Below are positions 48,019 through 57,905 of a stretch of DNA of 64,000 nt, in pieces (positions within the stretch are counted from its first letter, which is position 1; each line of letters begins with the position of its first letter). Source of the DNA: Halomonas borealis (GTDB lineage: Bacteria > Pseudomonadota > Gammaproteobacteria > Pseudomonadales > Halomonadaceae). The translations under genes were made by a program, and so were the position numbers. The DNA lies in assembly GCF_004798905.1 (NCBI RefSeq), contig NZ_SDMO01000009.1:62001-126000 (forward strand), read 5' to 3'. The notes below the pieces were generated by a model that searched no databases, was not told the DNA's origin, and saw only the letters and a program-made list of their open reading frames with translations.

Positions 48019-49425
48019 CTAGAACTGCTGCGGCAACCAGGTGGCGAGCTGTGGGAAGAACGACAGCGCGACCAGCATGGCCAGCTGCAGGGCGATGAAC
48101 GGCATCACGCCGCGGTAGATGGCGGAGGTCGGCACCGAATCCGGCGCCACGCCGCGCAGGTAGAACAGCGCGAAGCCGAATGGCGGCGTGAGGAACGAGG
48201 TCTGCAGGTTGATGGCGATCATGATCCCCAGCCACACCGGGTCGAGGCCCATGGCCAGCAGGATCGGGCCGACGATCGGCACCACCACGAAGGTGATCTC
48301 GATGAAGTCGAGGATGAAGCCGAGCAGGAAGATCACCAGCATCACGATCAGGGTGGCGCCGACCACGCCGCCGGGCATGCCCTCGAACAGGTGGGTGACC
48401 AGCTCCTCGCCGCCGTAGGCGCGGAACACCAGTGAGAACAGCGCCGCGCCGATCAGGATCAGGAACACCATGGTGGTGACATCGGCCGTGGAACGCAGCA
48501 CCTCCTTGAGGGTGGCGAGGCTCAGGCGCCGGTAGGCCAGGGCCAGCACCAGGGCGCCGAAGGCCCCCACCGCCGAGGCCTCGGTGGGCGTGGCGAGGCC
48601 GCCGAGGATCGAGCCGAGCACCACCACGATCAGCACGATCGGCGGCACCAGCCCCTTGAGCAACAGCAGGCCCAGGCCGCCCTCGTGGCCGAGCTCGTCC
48701 ATCAACTCCTGGCGATCCACCGCCGGGGCCGAGGCCGGCTTGAGCCAGGCGGTCACGGCGACATAGGCGATATAGAGGGCCACCAGGATCATGCCGGGTA
48801 CCAGGGCGCCCATGAACAGGTCACCCACCGATACGGTCTTGGGGCTGAAGATGCCCATCGACAGCTGGGCCTGCTGGTAGGCGGAGGACAGCACGTCGCC
48901 CAGCAGCACCAGGGCGATGGAGGGCGGAATGATCTGGCCCAGGGTGCCGGTGGCGCAGATGGTGCCGGTGGCCAGCGGTATGCTGTAGCCGCGCTTGAGC
49001 ATGGTCGGCAGCGACATCAGGCCCATGGTGACCACGGTGGCGCCGACGATGCCGGTGGAGGCGGCGAGCAGCATGCCGACCAGGGTCACCGAGATGCCCA
49101 GGCCGCCGCGCAGCGAGCCGAACAGCATGGCCATGGCCTCGAGCAGCGTCTCGGCGACCCGCGACTTCTCCAGCAGCACGCCCATCAGCACGAACAGCGG
49201 CACCGCGAGCAGCGTCTGATTGCTCATGATGCCGTAGAGGCGGTTGGGGAAGGCGGCCAGGTAGCCGCCGTCGAAGTTGGCATCGATGCCCAGCGATTCG
49301 AGGCCGAAGCCCAGCCCGGCGAAGGCCAGCGCGGTGCCGGCCAGCGACAGGGCGACCGGGTAGCCGAACATCAGCACGGTACAGATTACGGCGAACAGCA
49401 CCAGCGGCATGAACTCCAGCATCAC
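48019..49425 (-). CDS. TRAP transporter large permease
   Basis: A 468-aa DctM-type subunit, longer than TeaC, with 12 or more transmembrane helices. Motifs: GIVGATVVTMGLMSLPTMLKRGY, IPPSIALVLLGDVLSSA and NLQTSFLTPPFGFALFYLRG. Its ATG overlaps the dctQ stop by 4 bp, so both are translationally coupled. Works with the binding protein at 46739. Confidence 0.94.
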   Translation of the reverse strand: MMLEFMPLVLFAVICTVLMFGYPVALSLAGTALAFAGLGFGLESLGIDANFDGGYLAAFPNRLYGIMSNQTLLAVPLFVLMGVLLEKSRVAETLLEAMAMLFGSLRGGLGISVTLVGMLLAASTGIVGATVVTMGLMSLPTMLKRGYSIPLATGTICATGTLGQIIPPSIALVLLGDVLSSAYQQAQLSMGIFSPKTVSVGDLFMGALVPGMILVALYIAYVAVTAWLKPASAPAVDRQELMDELGHEGGLGLLLLKGLVPPIVLIVVVLGSILGGLATPTEASAVGAFGALVLALAYRRLSLATLKEVLRSTADVTTMVFLILIGAALFSLVFRAYGGEELVTHLFEGMPGGVVGATLIVMLVIFLLGFILDFIEITFVVVPIVGPILLAMGLDPVWLGIMIAINLQTSFLTPPFGFALFYLRGVAPDSVPTSAIYRGVMPFIALQLAMLVALSFFPQLATWLPQQF

Positions 49426-49982
49426 AGGTGCTCCTCGTGGTGATCGGGGGTGTCGGCCTGGGGATCGATGCGGCCGGTCAGGATCAGCAGGTTACGCGTG
49501 GCCTCGACCATGGCCTGGAGGATCATCAGCCCGCCGAACGCGGGAATCAGCGTCTTGAGCAGGAAGACGGCGGGAATGCCGCCGGTATCCGGCGAGCTCT
49601 CGAGGATCGCCCAGGACTTGCTCACATAGCCGAGGCTGGACAGGATCACGAAGACCATGAACGGCAGCAGCAGGAACAGGGTGCCCAGCAGGTCGATCAG
49701 TGCCTTGCGCTTCGGCGTCATGGCTCGATAGAAGATGTCCACCCGCACATGGCCGCCGTGGCGCAGGGTGTAGCCGGCGGCGAGCATGAACACCGTGGCA
49801 TGCATGTACATCACCGATTCCTGCATGGGGATGCTGTTGATGCTGAAGGCATAGCGCAGCACCACGATCAAGAACTGAACCAGCATCATCAGCAGGATCA
49901 GCCAGGACAGGCTGCGCCCGAGCCACTCGGAGAAGCGGTCGAGCCAGGTCAGCAGACTCGGGAGCTCGTGGGTAGGAGGCAT
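49422..49982 (-). CDS. TRAP transporter small permease
   Basis: A 186-aa DctQ-type subunit with four transmembrane helices; TLRHGGHVRVDIFYRAM is the conserved cytoplasmic motif. First gene of the second TRAP operon (small, large, binding protein). Upstream DNA toward the EEP-family gene should carry the promoter. Confidence 0.93.
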   Translation of the reverse strand: MPPTHELPSLLTWLDRFSEWLGRSLSWLILLMMLVQFLIVVLRYAFSINSIPMQESVMYMHATVFMLAAGYTLRHGGHVRVDIFYRAMTPKRKALIDLLGTLFLLLPFMVFVILSSLGYVSKSWAILESSPDTGGIPAVFLLKTLIPAFGGLMILQAMVEATRNLLILTGRIDPQADTPDHHEEHL

Positions 49983-50100
49983 GGGCGATCGCTCGGAGTT
50001 GCGGTGACGTCGAGAGTAGGGGCGCCGTGCGTTGAAACGACTCAGCCGACTATACGGGAATTCGTCAACGCCTGTCGGGATGACAGGACCGACATTGGTC

Positions 50101-50919
50101 TTAACCCGTGCCGGGGGGAGACGTCAGGCTGGCCTGGCAGGCGGCGGGTAGCCGCACCTCGATCGCGACCGGCAGATGATCCGAGTACAGGTGCTCCAGC
50201 ACCTCGACGCGGTCGGTCTCCAGGGAATCGGAGAGCAGGATGTGATCCAGGGCGCGGCGCGGTTGCCAGGAGGGATAGCTGAGCGGCGGGCGCACCGGAT
50301 GCAGGGGCAGGGAATCGCGGAACCGCGAATGGGCGTGGATCTGATCCGGCGTGCAGTTGAGATCGCCCATCACCACCACATGACGCAGCGGCTGGATCAG
50401 TTCGCTGAGGTAGTCGAGCTGGCGCACGCGGCCACGATGGCTGAGGGCCAGATGAGCGACGAAGACGTGCAGGGCATCGGGCCCCTCGCCGAAGCGGGCA
50501 TGGATGGCGCCGCGGCCGGGCAGGGTGCCGGGCAGGCGGTGCTCCTCGACGCGCGCGGGCGTCAGTTTCGACAGCAGACCATTGCTGTGCTGGGCGACGC
50601 GCCCCAGGTTGCGGTTGAGCTGCTGGTAGTGGTGGGGAAAGCCGGCCCGGCCGGCCAGGTAGGCCACCTGGTTGACGTGGCCGGAGCGGAAGCTGCCCCC
50701 GTCCACCTCCTGCAGGCCGACGATGTCGAAGCCGCCGAGCACCTCGCCCATGGCATCGAGGCGCTCACCGCGGCGGGGATGGGGGAGCAGGTGTTGCCAG
50801 CCCCGCGTCAGATAGTGGCGGTAGGCCGAGGTCTGGATGCCGACCTGCAGGTTGAAGGTCAGTAGCTTCAGAGACGTCATGCCCGGAGCATGGTCGTTGT
50901 CCTCGGCCCGCTGTTGCAT
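50101..50919 (-). CDS. Endonuclease/exonuclease/phosphatase family protein
   Basis: A 272-aa EEP-fold protein with apparently intact catalytic motifs: LLTFNLQVG, GLQEVDGGSF (metal Glu), VMGDLNCTPD and SDHLPV. Related proteins cleave nucleic acids, phosphoesters or sphingomyelin; the substrate is unknown. The ATG at 50919 lies 1 base after the dsbA stop, giving coupling; a second ATG at 50880 matches shorter homologues. It contrasts with the altered Crc-type paralogue at 10375. Confidence 0.85.
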   Translation of the reverse strand: MQQRAEDNDHAPGMTSLKLLTFNLQVGIQTSAYRHYLTRGWQHLLPHPRRGERLDAMGEVLGGFDIVGLQEVDGGSFRSGHVNQVAYLAGRAGFPHHYQQLNRNLGRVAQHSNGLLSKLTPARVEEHRLPGTLPGRGAIHARFGEGPDALHVFVAHLALSHRGRVRQLDYLSELIQPLRHVVVMGDLNCTPDQIHAHSRFRDSLPLHPVRPPLSYPSWQPRRALDHILLSDSLETDRVEVLEHLYSDHLPVAIEVRLPAACQASLTSPPGTG

Positions 50920-50920
50920 G

Positions 50921-51562
50921 TCACTCGGCCCGCTCGTCGCGCACCTGATCGACCAGGGCATCGGCGATCTGCGGCATGTTCTCGAGGCTGCCGGCGGTGC
51001 TCGGGGTCACCACGAAGCGGCCGTCGACGACCAGCGCCGGTACGCCCATCAGTTGCATGTTGCGCATCCGCGCGTGGGCGCGGTTGACCTGCGACTTGAC
51101 GCCGAAGGAACCCAGCGCGTCCAGGGCGTCCTGTTCGCTGACGCCGTACTGGCCGAAGAAGGCCGCGAGGTCCTCGTCAGCGGTCAGCTGGTCGCCTTGC
51201 TCGTGGATGGCGTCGAAGAAGTCGCCGTGCATCTGCTGCTGGATCTCCAGCTGCTGGGCGGCATAGAAGGCCGTGGCGTGGCGGTTCCAGGCGCCGCCCA
51301 TGGTGGCCGGCATGCGCTGGAAGGCGACATCGTCGGGCAGCTCGGCGACCCACGCGTTGAGGCTGTCTTCCAGGGCGTAGCAGTGCGGGCAGCCGTACCA
51401 GAAGGCCTCGGTGACCTCGATCTTGTCGTCGGCGACCTGGGTCTTCACCGGCTCGTCGAGCACGGTGTAATCCTGGCCGGCGACCAGGTCGGCGGCTGAG
51501 CCGAGGGTCGACAGGGTGGACAGGCCGATACCTGCGACGGCGACCATCAGTGTTTTGAACAT
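50921..51562 (-). CDS. dsbA: Thiol:disulfide interchange protein DsbA
   Basis: A 213-aa DsbA oxidising disulfides in exported proteins. Signal peptide (about residues 1-23), active site CPHC in WYGCPHCYALED (about 57-68), and the cis-Pro loop GVPALVVDGRFVV. Placed between the cytochrome c4 gene and the EEP gene, the same neighbourhood as in Pseudomonas. Coupled with the downstream EEP gene. Confidence 0.95.
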   Translation of the reverse strand: MFKTLMVAVAGIGLSTLSTLGSAADLVAGQDYTVLDEPVKTQVADDKIEVTEAFWYGCPHCYALEDSLNAWVAELPDDVAFQRMPATMGGAWNRHATAFYAAQQLEIQQQMHGDFFDAIHEQGDQLTADEDLAAFFGQYGVSEQDALDALGSFGVKSQVNRAHARMRNMQLMGVPALVVDGRFVVTPSTAGSLENMPQIADALVDQVRDERAE

Positions 51563-51695
51563 GCGAGGAGTCTCTCCTTGAGGTGACGTGATCCGAATGC
51601 CGTCATTCGGGGATGGCGTACGCGGCCTTGGAGTCGTGGCCGGGCCGCCGGGTTCCCCGATGATGACATGAGTCTGGCGTCGCGTGGGGCGTGGG

Positions 51696-52310
51696 TCAGT
51701 GCAGACCGCGCACGTAGCTGGCCACCGCTTGCATGTCGCGGTCGCTCATCTGGGCGGCGATCTCGCGCATGATCGCGTTCGTGTCGTTGTCGCGCTGGCC
51801 GGTGGCGAAGGCCTTCAGCGTGGTGACCAGGTAGTCGCGCTGCTGGCCCGAGAGGGCCGGATAGGCGCTGCTACCGATGCCTTCGCCGGTCGGCGTGTGA
51901 CAAGCCGCGCAGGCCGGAATGCCCTGCTCCATGTCGCCGGCGCGGTACAGCTCTCGGCCACGCTCGACCAGCTCGGGATCGGCTTGGCCGCGGGCCGGCG
52001 ACAGGCCGGCGTAGTAGGCGGCCACGTTCCAGGCATCCTGGTCGGAGTAGTCGTCGAGCTGCCCCGCCATCTGCGGCACCGGGCGCTTGCCATCGCGGAT
52101 GTCCATGATCTGCTTGGCCAGATAGGAGGCCTGCTGGCCGGCCAGGTTGGGGAAGGCCGGGGCGATGCCGATGCCCTGCTGGCCGTGGCAGGCACTGCAC
52201 ACGGCGGCCTTGTCACGGCCGGCCTCGGCATCGGCATCCGCCAGGGAAGCGGCATGGGCGGCGCCGATGGCGCACAGGGTGATGGCGAAGCTTGCCAGTA
52301 GCTGTCTCAT
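51696..52310 (-). CDS. Cytochrome c4 (dihaem)
   Basis: A 204-aa dihaem cytochrome c4. Signal peptide (about 1-20), haem motifs CSACH and CAACH in two homologous halves, and Met ligands in the QMAGQL and QMSDRD regions. It passes electrons to terminal oxidases at the periplasmic membrane face. The start is taken at 52310 because it gives a proper signal peptide. Divergent from engB, upstream of dsbA. Confidence 0.92.
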   Translation of the reverse strand: MRQLLASFAITLCAIGAAHAASLADADAEAGRDKAAVCSACHGQQGIGIAPAFPNLAGQQASYLAKQIMDIRDGKRPVPQMAGQLDDYSDQDAWNVAAYYAGLSPARGQADPELVERGRELYRAGDMEQGIPACAACHTPTGEGIGSSAYPALSGQQRDYLVTTLKAFATGQRDNDTNAIMREIAAQMSDRDMQAVASYVRGLH

Positions 52311-52485
52311 CGCGAATCCACACTGCCGTTTGTGGTTGAACGGGCGAGCCCGCTGGTCGCTGGCGTGGGGAGCACGGTGTATACTGCCGCCCCCGGCCGC
52401 AGACAAAATCGACTGCAGTATAAAGGAACACCGGTGTTGCCGAAATGCAAGCCGCGCCCCCTCGATCGACCTCAGGAATCCCGCC

Positions 52486-53100
52486 ATGTCGCGCCTTAAC
52501 TACCAGGCAGCCAGCTTTATCACCAGTGCGCCGACGCTTGCGAAGTGTCCCGCCGATACCGGGGCCGAGGTCGCCTTCGCCGGGCGTTCCAACGCCGGAA
52601 AGTCCAGTGCGATCAATGCGCTGACGCACCAGAAGGCCCTGGCGCGGACCTCCAAGACGCCGGGCCGGACGCAGCTGATCAACCTCTTCTCGCTGGACGA
52701 GGCCGCCGAGCTGCGCCTGGTCGACCTGCCGGGCTATGGCTATGCCAAGGTCCCCGAGCAGGTCAAGCGCGAGTGGCAGCATCATCTGGCCGATTACCTG
52801 CGCCGACGCACCTCGCTGCGAGGCCTTGTACTGCTGATGGACGTGCGCCATCCGCTCACCGAGTTCGACCAGACCCTGCTGGGCTGGGCCGACGAGGCCG
52901 ACATGCCGGTGCATATCCTGCTGACCAAGGCCGACAAGCTGAAGCGCGGCCCGGCCAAGAGCGCCCTGCAGCAGGTGCGTTCGCGACTGCGCGAGTGGGA
53001 AGACCTGGTGACCGTGCAGCTGTTCTCGGCGCTCAAGAAGGACGGCCTCGAGGAGGTGCACCAGCGCCTCGATGATTGGCTGCTCACCGACCCTCAGTGA
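52486..53100 (+). CDS. engB: Ribosome biogenesis GTP-binding protein EngB/YsxC
   Basis: A 204-aa GTPase needed for large-subunit assembly. P-loop [14 protein letters not shown] (about residues 32-45), [26 protein letters not shown] and TKADK are all present. The start at 52486 has CTCAGGAATCCCGCC ahead. Divergent from the cytochrome c4 gene. Confidence 0.95.
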   Translation: MSRLNYQAASFITSAPTLAKCPADTGAEVAFAGRSNAGKSSAINALTHQKALARTSKTPGRTQLINLFSLDEAAELRLVDLPGYGYAKVPEQVKREWQHHLADYLRRRTSLRGLVLLMDVRHPLTEFDQTLLGWADEADMPVHILLTKADKLKRGPAKSALQQVRSRLREWEDLVTVQLFSALKKDGLEEVHQRLDDWLLTDPQ

Positions 53101-53179
53101 CCGTGGGCGGCGTTCCTCGCCGCCCGGGCCGTCGCCCACCGCGCTTCTCCACGGGTGACGCGAGCGCGGCCACCCCGTC

Positions 53180-53926
53180 CTACTCCCCCAGCCTTTCCAG
53201 CAGCGCCGGTAGCTCGCGAATATGCGTGAGCCGGTGCACGCCGGCCGGCAACGCCTCGCCGTGGGGCGCGTCGCCGGCGATCCAGGCCGCCTGCATGCCC
53301 AGCCGCAGCGCCGGCAGGATGTCTTCCTGCCAGGAATCGCCGATATGCATCGCCCGCTCGGGCGTGGTCCCGAGTCGGGCCAGCGTCATCAAGAAGCAGC
53401 GTGGATCCGGCTTGGGGGCGTGCATCTCGCCGGCGGCGATCGAGACCTCGAAGTGGCGCGACAGCGCCAGCCGGCGCAGGGCCAGGTTGCCGTTGGTGAT
53501 CGAGGCCAGCCGGTAGCGCCGGCCCAGGGCGTCGAGCATCGTCGTCACCTCCGGATAAGGCGAGACGCCAAGGCGCAGGTCATGGAAACGCTCCATGGCG
53601 GCCAGCGACCACAGTCGGGCCGCCGAGCGCGGCAGGCCGAACTCCTCCAGCAGGCCGCACAGCGCCTGCTCGCGAATCCAGGTGAAGTTCCCGCGGCGCA
53701 GCGGATGGCGCTCGGCCAGCTCGCGCCGGCGTTGCTGGTAGGCCTCGAGGGGCAGGCGCTCGGCGAACTGGCCCAGCATGCTCTCACCGCGGGTGGCGAG
53801 CCAGGCGGCCAGGCTTTCGTCGAGCCAGGCGTAGTGGCCTTCCTCGGTGAGGGCCATCACGCCCTGGTTGTCCCACAGGGTGTCATCGAGATCGAAGGTC
53901 AGCGCCTGGAGCGGGCGTCGTGTCAT
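53180..53926 (-). CDS. HAD-family hydrolase (YigB-like)
   Basis: A 248-aa HAD-superfamily phosphatase: motif I LTFDLDDTLWDN, motif II SITNGN, and motif III/IV in PDPRCF-like and HIGDSWQEDILPALRLGMQAAWI. In E. coli YigB dephosphorylates intermediates of flavin synthesis. It is the last gene of the argH-to-xerC operon, overlapping xerC by 4 bp. Confidence 0.9.
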   Translation of the reverse strand: MTRRPLQALTFDLDDTLWDNQGVMALTEEGHYAWLDESLAAWLATRGESMLGQFAERLPLEAYQQRRRELAERHPLRRGNFTWIREQALCGLLEEFGLPRSAARLWSLAAMERFHDLRLGVSPYPEVTTMLDALGRRYRLASITNGNLALRRLALSRHFEVSIAAGEMHAPKPDPRCFLMTLARLGTTPERAMHIGDSWQEDILPALRLGMQAAWIAGDAPHGEALPAGVHRLTHIRELPALLERLGE

Positions 53927-54843
53927 GAGGAATTATCGCTGTCGTCGGGGCGGCGGCGCGCCCGTGGATGGGCGGCGTCGTACCCGCTGGCCAGGTGCTG
54001 CCAGTCCAGCCGGGTGTAGACCTGCGTCGTGGACAGGTGGGCATGGCCGAGGAGTTCCTGGACCGCACGCAGGTCCTGGCTGGACTCGAGCAGGTGGCTG
54101 GCGAAGGAGTGGCGCAGCCGGTGCGGATGCAGGTGTTCATCCAGGCCGCGGCGGCGGGCCAGGCCGGCCAGGCGCTGTTGGATCGCCCGGTGGCCGAGGC
54201 GGCGGCCACGCGCGCCGACGAACAGCGCGGCCTCGGTGTCGCCGGCCAGCGCGCCGCGCACGCCGAGCCAGGTGTCGAGTGCCTGATGGGCGCGCCGCCC
54301 CACCGGGACCTGGCGCGGCTTGCCGCCCTTGCCCAGCACTCGTACGCGCTGGGGGCGGAGGTCGCCCAGGTCCAGCGCCGCCAGCTCGGCCAGGCGCAGC
54401 CCGCTGGAGTAGAAGAGCTCGAGCATGGCCTGGTCGCGCACCGCGAGCGGGGAGCCGTCGTGGGGCGTGTCGAGGAAATGCGCCAGGGCATCCACGTCGA
54501 CCGGGCGTGGCAGGTCCCGGGGGGCCTTGGGCGTGCGCACCAGCTCCGTCGGGTTGTAGTCCAGGCGCCCATCGCGGCGCAGCCAGTCGGCGAAGCGGGT
54601 CACCGCCGCACGGCGCCGCGCCAGGCTACGCGGGGCCAGGCCGCGGGCCCGCTCGCCGCCGAGGAAGCGGCGCAGCAGCGCGACGTCCAACGCTCCACCG
54701 TCGTCCACGCCCTGGGCCTCCAGGAACGTCGCCAGCGCCGCCAGATCCTGCCGGTAGGCGGTCACCGTGGCGGGGCTCGCCGTCCGTGCGAGCTCGGTGA
54801 GGCAGGCCTCGACCTGGCGCGCCAGCAACGTGTCGTCAGCCAT
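53923..54843 (-). CDS. xerC: Tyrosine recombinase XerC
   Basis: A 306-aa XerC that acts with XerD at dif to resolve chromosome dimers. Catalytic Arg in FYSSGLRLAEL, HRLRHSFASHLLES, the GHAHLSTTQVYTRLD segment with His and nucleophile Tyr. The start at 54843 overlaps the DUF484 gene end by 8 bp. This host recombinase is unlike the island integrase and belongs to a conserved operon. Confidence 0.95.
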   Translation of the reverse strand: MADDTLLARQVEACLTELARTASPATVTAYRQDLAALATFLEAQGVDDGGALDVALLRRFLGGERARGLAPRSLARRRAAVTRFADWLRRDGRLDYNPTELVRTPKAPRDLPRPVDVDALAHFLDTPHDGSPLAVRDQAMLELFYSSGLRLAELAALDLGDLRPQRVRVLGKGGKPRQVPVGRRAHQALDTWLGVRGALAGDTEAALFVGARGRRLGHRAIQQRLAGLARRRGLDEHLHPHRLRHSFASHLLESSQDLRAVQELLGHAHLSTTQVYTRLDWQHLASGYDAAHPRARRRPDDSDNSS

Positions 54844-55555
54844 GGCGGGGCGGCGCCAGGCGCACCAGCAGCCGGGCCACCACGTCGCCGACATACTCGG
54901 TGAACAGGGTATCCATGCTGGCGCGGAAGTGCTCCGGGTCGGGGCTCGCCAGCACCAGGTAGCCCATGGGCTCGCCGAGGGTCAGCCGTGCCAGGGCGCA
55001 GGAGCCGGCCTGGGCGGGGGCCGGTGCATGAGGCAGCAGGCGCTTCCAGTCGCTGGGCGAGAGGCGCGTGCAGCGGCTGGCCCGGCCGTCGAGCAGTGCC
55101 GCGAGGCGCCGGGCCGCGTGGTCATCGAGCACATGCCGCGGAGGCTGGGGAGGCCGCGGTTCGGCGTCGGTGAGCGTGGCCGGGCACCATAGCGCCAGCG
55201 CCGGGGTCTGGAAGCGCTCGCCGAGCTGGGTCGCCAGCGCCTGGCCCAGGGCGTCGCCATCCTCGGCCTCGAGCAGCGACAGCACCAGCTCGCGGGTGCG
55301 GCGGTACTGGGCCTCGTTGTGACGGGCCGAGTCGAGCAGTTGCTCGAGCCGTCGCTCGGACTGCTCGGCGCGGCCGCGCAGGTCGTGAACCAGGCGCTCG
55401 AGCAGGGAGGTGGCGCCTTGAGCCTCGGGGTGTGGCACCCGGAGCTGCTGCAGCAGGCCCTCACGGCCGACGAAGAAGTCCGGGTGGCGGGCCAGCCACT
55501 GGGCGACGACGTCGGGCTCCAGGGTCTTGCGCGGCTCGGGGGCGGGATGGCTCAT
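54836..55555 (-). CDS. DUF484 family protein
   Basis: A 239-aa GAF-like protein of the DUF484 family. It begins with a signature LEPDVVAQWLARHPDFFVGREGLLQQLRVPHP, followed by a coiled coil and a GAF-like domain ending YVGDVVARLLV. It always lies beside xerC and dapF in gammaproteobacteria; function unknown. Overlaps xerC. Confidence 0.92.
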   Translation of the reverse strand: MSHPAPEPRKTLEPDVVAQWLARHPDFFVGREGLLQQLRVPHPEAQGATSLLERLVHDLRGRAEQSERRLEQLLDSARHNEAQYRRTRELVLSLLEAEDGDALGQALATQLGERFQTPALALWCPATLTDAEPRPPQPPRHVLDDHAARRLAALLDGRASRCTRLSPSDWKRLLPHAPAPAQAGSCALARLTLGEPMGYLVLASPDPEHFRASMDTLFTEYVGDVVARLLVRLAPPRHG

Positions 55556-55597
55556 GAGCGATGTCTCCTCTGCGTTGGGCGCATGATGATGTTGGCG

Positions 55598-56431
55598 TTA
55601 TGTCAGCGGTACGCGTCCCTCGAAGACCCGCGTGGCGGGGCCGGTCATGACCAGGGGAGCCTCGCCGCCGGGCCAGGCGATCTCCAGCTCGCCACCGGGT
55701 AGCTGCACGCTGACCGGGCTCTCGAGCCAGCCCAGGCGGATGCCGGTGGCCACCGCGGCGCAGGCGCCGGTGCCGCAGGCCAGGGTCTCGCCGCTGCCGC
55801 GCTCGAAGACTCTCAGCCGGATCTCGTGGGCGGACACGACCTGCATGAAGCCGGCGTTGACCCGCTTGGGGAAGCGCGGGTGGCCTTCGATGGCCGGCCC
55901 CAGGCGCTCGACGGGGGCGTTGTCGACGTCGTCGACCCGCAGTACCGCGTGGGGGTTGCCCAGCGAGACCACGCCGACCTCGAGGGGCTGGCCCTCGATC
56001 TCCAGCGCATGCAGCAGGCGGTCCTCGTCGGCGTCGAAGGGCAGTGCCTCGGGGCTGAAGCGCGGCGCCCCCATGTCGACGCGCACCCGCTCGTCGTCCT
56101 CGACCACCAGGGTCAGCGGGCCACCGGCGGTCTCGACGCGGATCTCGTGCTTGTGGGTCAGCCGCTGGTCACGCACGAAGCGGGCGAAGCAGCGAGCCCC
56201 GTTGCCGCAGTTTTCGACTTCGCTGCCGTCGGCGTTGTAGATCCGGTAGCGGAAGTCCATGTCCGGGTCGCGGGGCGGCTCGACCAACAGCAGCTGGTCG
56301 AAGCCGATGCCGAAGCGGCGCCCGGCCAGCGCTCGGATCTGCTCGTCGCGCAGGCGCGCCCGCTGGCTGATCAGGTCGACCACCATGAAGTCGTTGCCGA
56401 GTCCGTGCATCTTGGTGAACTGCAGCAGCAT
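55598..56431 (-). CDS. dapF: Diaminopimelate epimerase
   Basis: A 277-aa DapF making meso-diaminopimelate for lysine and cell wall. The two catalytic Cys lie in [14 protein letters not shown] and [14 protein letters not shown]. It starts [15 protein letters not shown]. The start shares its first base with the lysA stop (TGATG), so it is coupled to lysA. Confidence 0.96.
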   Translation of the reverse strand: MLLQFTKMHGLGNDFMVVDLISQRARLRDEQIRALAGRRFGIGFDQLLLVEPPRDPDMDFRYRIYNADGSEVENCGNGARCFARFVRDQRLTHKHEIRVETAGGPLTLVVEDDERVRVDMGAPRFSPEALPFDADEDRLLHALEIEGQPLEVGVVSLGNPHAVLRVDDVDNAPVERLGPAIEGHPRFPKRVNAGFMQVVSAHEIRLRVFERGSGETLACGTGACAAVATGIRLGWLESPVSVQLPGGELEIAWPGGEAPLVMTGPATRVFEGRVPLT

Positions 56432-57711
56432 CACGGCGTCTCCGCGCTGTCGTCCGGCAGCACCGCCTCGCCGGCCCACAGGTCCTCGAGCCGTTCGCGG
56501 CGGCGCACCAGGTGGGGCCGGTCGCCGTCGACCATCACCTCGGCCGGGCGCGGGCGGCTGTTGTAGTTGGAGGCCATCACGAAGCCGTAGGCGCCCGCCG
56601 AGCGCACCGCCAGCAGGTCGCCGGGGGCGATGGCCAGCTCGCGGTCCTTGCCGAGGAAGTCGCCGGTCTCGCAGACCGGGCCGACCACGTCATAGGTATC
56701 GCCGTCGCGCGGTGCCGTGGTGTCGACCACCTGGATCGCCTGCCAGGCCTGGTAGAGTGAGGGGCGGATCAGGTCGTTCATGGCCGCGTCGACGATGGCG
56801 AAGTTCTTGGTCTCGCCGGGCTTGAGGAACTCGACCCGAGTCAGCATCACGCCGGCGTTGGCGGCGATCGAGCGCCCCGGCTCGAACAGCAGGGTCAGCC
56901 GTTCGCTGTCCGGCCAGCGGGCCAGCCGCTCGAGCAGGGCGGTGACGTAGTCGAAGGGCTGGGGCGGGCGCTCGTCCTGATAGGTCACGCCGAGGCCGCC
57001 GCCCAGGTCGAGGTGATCGATCTCGATGCCATCCTCGCGCAGGCGCTCGAGCAGCACCAGCAGCCGGTCCAGGGCGTCGAGGAAGGGCGTGGTGTCGGTG
57101 AGCTGCGAGCCGATGTGGCAGTCGAGCCCGGCCACCCGGACGTGGTCCATGGCCGCGGCCTGACGGTAGACCTCATGAGCCTCGTCGACCGGGATGCCGA
57201 ACTTGTTGTCCTTGAGCCCGGTGGAGATATAGGGGTGGGTGCCGGCGTCGACGTCGGGATTGACCCGCAGCGAGACCGCGGCGGTCTTGCCCATGCCGCG
57301 TGCCACGGCGTCGAGGCGTTCGAGCTCGGCGTGCGATTCGACGTTGAAGCACTTGATGCCCACGCTGAGCGCGCGTTCGAGCTCGTGCTCCTCCTTGGCC
57401 ACGCCGGAGAATACCACCTTGGCCGGGTCGCCGCCGGCCACCAGCACCCGTTCCAGCTCGCCCACCGAGACGATGTCGAAGCCGGCGCCGAGGCGCGCGA
57501 GCAGGTTAAGCACCGCCAGGTTGGAGTTGGCCTTCACCGCGTAGCAGATCAGGTGCGGATGGCTGCCCACGGCCTCGGTATAGGCGCGGAAGTGGCGCGC
57601 CAGAGTGGCCTTGGAGTAGACGTAGCAGGGCGTGCCGAAGGCCTCGGCCAGCTGAGGCAGCGGCACGTCTTCCGCGTGGAGTACGCCGTCACGATAGGCG
57701 AAATGATCCAT
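56431..57711 (-). CDS. lysA: Diaminopimelate decarboxylase
   Basis: A 426-aa PLP enzyme, the last step of lysine synthesis. PLP-binding CYAVKANSN (Lys), the GGGLGVTY phosphate loop, [14 protein letters not shown] and [18 protein letters not shown] are present. Start and stop are each shared with the neighbours (TGATG at both ends). Confidence 0.96.
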   Translation of the reverse strand: MDHFAYRDGVLHAEDVPLPQLAEAFGTPCYVYSKATLARHFRAYTEAVGSHPHLICYAVKANSNLAVLNLLARLGAGFDIVSVGELERVLVAGGDPAKVVFSGVAKEEHELERALSVGIKCFNVESHAELERLDAVARGMGKTAAVSLRVNPDVDAGTHPYISTGLKDNKFGIPVDEAHEVYRQAAAMDHVRVAGLDCHIGSQLTDTTPFLDALDRLLVLLERLREDGIEIDHLDLGGGLGVTYQDERPPQPFDYVTALLERLARWPDSERLTLLFEPGRSIAANAGVMLTRVEFLKPGETKNFAIVDAAMNDLIRPSLYQAWQAIQVVDTTAPRDGDTYDVVGPVCETGDFLGKDRELAIAPGDLLAVRSAGAYGFVMASNYNSRPRPAEVMVDGDRPHLVRRRERLEDLWAGEAVLPDDSAETP

Positions 57712-57905
57712 CAGTCTTCCTCGTCGGCGTTGTGGGGCTCGTCGACATGGGTGTCGTCATCCTGGCGGGACTCGTCCTGCTGGGCATCGCGAGGGCCGTA
57801 GCGCTCGGCCGCGGCCTCGTTGTCGGGCAGGTAGAGCGGGCCTTTCTGGCCGCAACCGGCCAGCAGGGTCAGCGTCAGCAGGGCGAAGGGGGCGAGGCGG
57901 CGCAT
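57711..57905 (-). CDS. lptM: LPS translocon maturation chaperone LptM
   Basis: A 64-aa lipoprotein formerly called YifL. Signal peptide, lipobox LLAGC then the diagnostic GQKGPLYLP; the tail is acidic and Gln/Asp-rich. LptM helps LptD oxidise correctly in the outer membrane. Sits between argH and lysA with TGATG overlaps on both sides. Easily missed because of its size. Confidence 0.93.
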   Translation of the reverse strand: MRRLAPFALLTLTLLAGCGQKGPLYLPDNEAAAERYGPRDAQQDESRQDDDTHVDEPHNADEED

